DNA of 64,000 bases from Chitinophaga pinensis DSM 2588 (GTDB lineage Bacteria > Bacteroidota > Bacteroidia > Chitinophagales > Chitinophagaceae), in NCBI RefSeq assembly GCF_000024005.1, contig NC_013132.1:1054001-1118000 (forward strand), given 5' to 3'. The notes beneath the pieces are model-generated. The model worked only from the letters and a program-made list of their open reading frames with translations. It was not told the origin of the DNA and made no database searches. This document shows positions 60,958 through 64,000 of this stretch, one piece after another (positions within the stretch are counted from its first letter, which is position 1; each line of letters starts with the position of its first letter). The translations under genes were made by a program, and so were the position numbers.

Positions 60958-62334
60958 CTATTTTTTTCTCTCTTTCCACAGCTGGTTAAAGGATTTCGGT
61001 GCGAATACAGGAAGGGATCTGTCGTCACCCCAGGCTTGTGAGAAGAATTTCTTCATGAAGAAGTTTTTGGCGCCGCCGCCTACGAGGTTCATCATCCGGC
61101 GGCTCAGACTTGCCTGTTTCCAGCCAAACCAGGACATTTTTTCTCCTCCGGAGGTATAATTCTCTTCCACCGCTTTATGACGATTATGGAGCAGTAATTC
61201 GTGTACGTTGATCCTTACAGGGCATACCTCTGTGCAGTTGCCACAGAGAGAAGAGGCATAGCTGAGGTGCATGAATGATTCCATACCCTGCAGGTGTGGA
61301 GTAATCACGGATCCGATAGGACCGCTATAGGTGGTACCGTAACTATGACCACCGATATTTTTATAGACCGGGCAGGCGTTCAGGCAGGAGCCGCAGCGGA
61401 TACAATAGAGGCTTTCGCGGGCTTCTGTATCGGCCAGAATGTTGGTACGGCCGTTATCCATGAGGATAACGTACATTTCTTCCGGGCCATCCGTCTCATT
61501 TTCCTGGCGGGGGCCGCTGAAAATAGAGTTGTAAACGGTTACCTGCTGACCGGTACCATAGGTAGCCAGTAGGGGCCAGAACATCGCCAGGTCATTGATA
61601 GAAGGCAGCATCTTTTCGATACCTACCAGGACGATATGTGTTTTAGGAAAGGCGGTACTGAGACGTGCATTTCCTTCATTTTCGGTAACAGCGATGCCGC
61701 CGATATCGGCAATGATGAAGTTAGCGCCGGTAATACCGATTTCTGCGTCGAGGTATTTCTGACGGAGTTTTTCTCTGGCTACCAGAGTCATTTCCTGGGG
61801 CGTCAGATCGGGCGGAGTGCCCAGTTTCTCTGCGAACAGTCTTGCCACGTCTTCCTTGCTTTTATGCATGGCAGGCGTCACGATATGATAAGGTGGTTCA
61901 CCGTCCAGCTGTTGAATGTATTCACCCAGGTCGGTTTCTACACATTCGATATTATGCTGTGCCAGGAAGTGATTCAGGTGCACTTCTTCCGTGGCCATGG
62001 ACTTACTTTTTACGATGCTTTTGCAGTTCTTGGCTTCGCAGATAGCGAGTATTTCTTCCAGTACCTGTTGTGTATTCTCTGCCCAGATCACTTTACCACC
62101 TCTGCGGGTGAAGTTGCTTTCAAATTCCTCCAGGTGTTTATCCAGGTGTTCCAGTGCTCTCCACTTGATATTCTTGGCTCTTTCGCGTGCGGTGGTCAGA
62201 TCGGCAAACTGTTGTTTACCAGCTTTCACGGCAGTATTATACTTACCGATATTGAAGTTGATCGTCTGGCGATGTACAAGGTTTGTCGCTTTCTTCTCAC
62301 TGTTTTCAAGAAAAGTGGAGGCGTTCTGATGCAT
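60958..62334 (-). CDS. lutB: Iron-sulfur lactate-utilisation protein LutB/LldF
   Basis: A 458-residue LutB/LldF family protein of the LutABC L-lactate oxidation complex. The N-terminal LUD domain has the patterns KSKSMATEEVHLNHFLA, GANFIIADIGGIAVTENEGN and HIVLVGIEKMLPS. Two clusters are ligated by CIRCGSCLNACP (about 311-322) and CGNCTEVCPV (about 364-373). LutA and LutC genes are not in this window on either side. The stop is 12 bases before the Pmp3 gene, which it may co-transcribe. Confidence 0.93.
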   Translation of the reverse strand: MHQNASTFLENSEKKATNLVHRQTINFNIGKYNTAVKAGKQQFADLTTARERAKNIKWRALEHLDKHLEEFESNFTRRGGKVIWAENTQQVLEEILAICEAKNCKSIVKSKSMATEEVHLNHFLAQHNIECVETDLGEYIQQLDGEPPYHIVTPAMHKSKEDVARLFAEKLGTPPDLTPQEMTLVAREKLRQKYLDAEIGITGANFIIADIGGIAVTENEGNARLSTAFPKTHIVLVGIEKMLPSINDLAMFWPLLATYGTGQQVTVYNSIFSGPRQENETDGPEEMYVILMDNGRTNILADTEARESLYCIRCGSCLNACPVYKNIGGHSYGTTYSGPIGSVITPHLQGMESFMHLSYASSLCGNCTEVCPVRINVHELLLHNRHKAVEENYTSGGEKMSWFGWKQASLSRRMMNLVGGGAKNFFMKKFFSQAWGDDRSLPVFAPKSFNQLWKERKK

Positions 62335-62371
62335 AAGTTGTCGAGATTGCTGATTTCGGAATTACAAAACC

Positions 62372-62390
62372 CATACCGGTTTACGGTATG
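62372..62390 (-). terminator. Weak terminator-like dyad after the DUF3109 gene
   Basis: CATACCG/CGGTATG (62372-62378 with 62384-62390) forms a 7-bp stem with a 5-base loop, followed on the minus strand by GGTTTTGTAATT. It probably ends the DUF3109 transcript just before lutB. Confidence 0.4.
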
Positions 62391-62470
62391 TATGGATTGA
62401 ATAAAAAAACAACTGTTAGTTAGTACGGAGTAAAGATAGCGAATGCAGGAATAGCATCAGCAACCGGCTA

Positions 62471-63046
62471 TTATTCAGCTTTGTATTGTTTTGTTGCGAT
62501 TTTGTCCAGCACCTGATAGAATTCTTCTCCGTATTTGCGGATCAGTGCTTCCCGGAGAAAGCGGTATACCGGTACACGGAGGCTTTTGCCGTTTTTGCAG
62601 GCTGGTTTACAGATGTCCCATCTGTCGTAGTTAAGAGCTTCGAATGCCTCATATTTTGTGACCCGGATAGGGTAGAGGTGGCAGGAGATCGGCTTTTTGT
62701 AGTCTACAACGCCTTCGTTATAAGCTTTTTCTATGCCGCAGCCGACAACGCCATGGTCATCGATTACTGCGTAAGCGCAGATGCCTTTATTTACGATTGG
62801 CGTCACATAGCCGTATTCATCATCGGTGGTATGTGTACCTGTTTTTTCTATTTCGGCGATGCCGTCGGGCCGAAGGTAGGATTTGATCTTCGGATAGATC
62901 TTCTTGAGTTTCTTCACTTCCTCCTTATCCAGCGGCGCTCCGCAATCACCTGCAACGCAGCAGGCGCCTTTACAGGCTCCCAGGTTGCAGACGAACTGTT
63001 CCTCAATAACTTCGTCGCTGATATACTTATCGTCAATAATGATCAT
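62471..63046 (-). CDS. DUF3109 family cysteine-rich protein
   Basis: A 191-residue cytosolic protein with many conserved Cys: CNLGACKGACCVAGDCGAPL near the N-terminus (about 20-39), then KGICAYAVID, GVVGCGIEKAY, ISCHLYPIR and WDICKPACKNG. It starts MIIIDDKYISDEVIEEQFVC, a start typical of DUF3109. The Cys spacing is that of YkgJ/FliB-like metal- or iron-sulfur-binding proteins. The function is not known. It lies alone between gldD and lutB. Confidence 0.82.
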   Translation of the reverse strand: MIIIDDKYISDEVIEEQFVCNLGACKGACCVAGDCGAPLDKEEVKKLKKIYPKIKSYLRPDGIAEIEKTGTHTTDDEYGYVTPIVNKGICAYAVIDDHGVVGCGIEKAYNEGVVDYKKPISCHLYPIRVTKYEAFEALNYDRWDICKPACKNGKSLRVPVYRFLREALIRKYGEEFYQVLDKIATKQYKAE

Positions 63047-63134
63047 AAATAAATTGATGGTCGATAGTCCGATGGCGTTGGCATGACAGCGGACCGGATT
63101 CCTTAAAAACGCAAAGTTACAAAATAGTCGAAGA

Positions 63135-63737
63135 CTATCGCCACTTCAGCGTTTCAACAAGGTGCCACATATCTTCCTGGAGGAATTGTTGTACTGGTGC
63201 GAGGGAGTCTGCGTTGGGGGCCGCATCGAAATACAGCGCTCCGCGCAGGAAGTGCACGGTGGAGTCTGTTGCGTAGAATTGTTTGGCGGAGGCGGCATTA
63301 CCACCTACGTCATAGAATTCACCGGAGACGTTAAAGGGCGTTTGTATTGTTTTTTCCTCAATATATTCTGCCTTATAAGTGTGTTTATAAGTCATCTTAA
63401 AGGCGTCATTGACGAGTTGCTGGAAATTATTTTTATCGTTTTTACCGATTTCCTTGTAGCTCATGTAGATTTTACCGTTCAGGGAAGGGAATTCGACATT
63501 GATCCAGTAGGGATTTTCGGTTTTCTGCCCGAAGAAGAGGCTGTCTTTGACGATATTGGCATAGACAGGGTACTCGAAGGTGTATGGATAACCGGGTACG
63601 TCAAATATGCGATATTCCCTTTTGGGGAAGTTAATCTGAAAATAGCCGCGTGGTTTGGGCGTATAAGATTGTTCGCAGGCTGCAAAGGTAGATGCAAGCA
63701 ACAGCAAAAGCCAGATGGTATTCCCGGTTAATTTCAT
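63135..63737 (-). CDS. gldD: Gliding motility lipoprotein GldD
   Basis: A 200-residue lipoprotein (lipobox TFAAC, Cys about 21) required, in Flavobacterium, for gliding and linked to the type IX secretion system. The hallmark YTPKPRGYFQINFPKREY follows the lipidated Cys directly, then FEYPVYANIVKD, YWINVEFPSLNGKIYMSYK and a C-terminal VHFLRGALYFDAAPNADSLAP. It is 31 bases downstream of the gldE gene, the conserved order gldE-gldD. Confidence 0.93.
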   Translation of the reverse strand: MKLTGNTIWLLLLLASTFAACEQSYTPKPRGYFQINFPKREYRIFDVPGYPYTFEYPVYANIVKDSLFFGQKTENPYWINVEFPSLNGKIYMSYKEIGKNDKNNFQQLVNDAFKMTYKHTYKAEYIEEKTIQTPFNVSGEFYDVGGNAASAKQFYATDSTVHFLRGALYFDAAPNADSLAPVQQFLQEDMWHLVETLKWR

Positions 63738-63767
63738 AGTAAGCTTCTTGTAGTTAGGTGTACTGCA

Positions 63768-64000
63768 CTATTTCTCGTCTTCCACATTTTGCCTGATGGT
63801 GACCTGTACTTTCTGGATGCGCATTTTGCTTACTTCCAGTACGGTAAAGTCGTATTCTTCGTGGGATATCACGCTGTTTTCTTCCGGGAATTTACCTGCC
63901 AGTTCGAGGATCAGTCCACCGATAGAGTCACTTTCTCCTTTCACGACTTCAAATGTATCGGGAGGGACGTTCATGATCCGGCAAACGTCATTGAGCATGG
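63768..64000 (-). CDS. gldE: Gliding motility-associated protein GldE, C-terminal part (cut by window end)
   Basis: The 3' end of a gene that continues beyond 64000. About 77 codons are visible. They form the C-terminal CorC/HlyC transporter-associated domain, with DVCRIMNVPPDTFEVV, ESDSIGGLILELAGKFPEENSVI and YDFTVLEVSKMRIQKVQVTIR. GldE proteins are CNNM/CorC-like membrane proteins with CBS domains located upstream of gldD, which is the arrangement here. Assignment to GldE rather than another CorC paralogue rests mainly on the gldD neighbour. Confidence 0.8.
   Translation of the reverse strand, partial: MLNDVCRIMNVPPDTFEVVKGESDSIGGLILELAGKFPEENSVISHEEYDFTVLEVSKMRIQKVQVTIRQNVEDEK

Overview
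The window reads as chromosomal DNA from a Bacteroidota member, most likely family Chitinophagaceae and close to Chitinophaga. The evidence is: gliding-motility genes gldD and gldE; a SusD-like lipoprotein; a Bat (VWA plus TPR) pair; a large two-part-type IspG; a split cobalamin-dependent methionine synthase; the tiny 30S protein THX; several ECF sigma/anti-sigma pairs; many lipoproteins; and promoters of the Bacteroidota form (TTG, a spacer of about 19-21 nt, then TAnnTTTG). No SD-like ribosome binding sites stand out. I see no tRNA, rRNA, CRISPR array, insertion sequence or prophage.

Layout. 1-4.2 kb is the translation block rplM-rpsI-rpsB-tsf, then pyrH. 4.3-8.2 kb holds a DUF3298 lipoprotein, pdxH, THX, an HU protein, a DUF4286 protein and exonuclease III. 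8.3-12.1 kb is methionine synthase in two genes (folate/B12/activation part and homocysteine-methyltransferase part). Divergent from it is a small transcription unit with a cysteine-ending leader-like peptide. 13.1-18.6 kb has recR, an Ig-like lipoprotein and a helicase-nuclease fusion. 18.6-21.4 kb has a SRPBCC protein, an ECF sigma factor with two paralogous anti-sigma-like membrane proteins, and a lipocalin-like lipoprotein. 21.5-29.7 kb has a LysR regulator, a repeat-containing secreted protein, ispG, batC, batB, a class D beta-lactamase and kbl. 30.0-36.9 kb has a second sigma/anti-sigma unit followed by an outer-membrane barrel, a small lipoprotein, an M16 peptidase and an L,D-transpeptidase. 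37-41.7 kb has an alpha/beta hydrolase, an orphan SusD-like protein and acs. 41.9-46.4 kb is a more accessory stretch: small unknown protein, tandem-HTH regulator, degenerate REP-transposase-like protein, 5'-nucleotidase, DeoR regulator and MFS transporter. 46.5-58.7 kb has an unknown lipoprotein, carB, a tricorn-type S41 peptidase, comEC and purH. 58.8-64.0 kb has a third sigma/anti-sigma pair whose anti-sigma is fused to a TonB C-terminus, then Pmp3, lutB, a DUF3109 protein, gldD and the 3' part of gldE.

Most genes are housekeeping. The items most worth a second look are: the Cys-run leader and its flanking repeats beside metH; the anti-sigma/CarboxypepD/SusC-box/TonB fusion; the tandemly duplicated anti-sigma domain; TTG starts concentrated in sigma/anti-sigma genes; a promoter-to-terminator stretch that could be a small RNA; the degenerate RAYT-like gene next to a palindrome; candidate operators in front of two regulators; AATTAGG/AATTAAG heptamer arrays that begin at stop codons; and several small genes (THX, a 41-residue membrane peptide, a possible membrane-protein remnant). 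All functional assignments come from reading motifs by eye; no database search was run.
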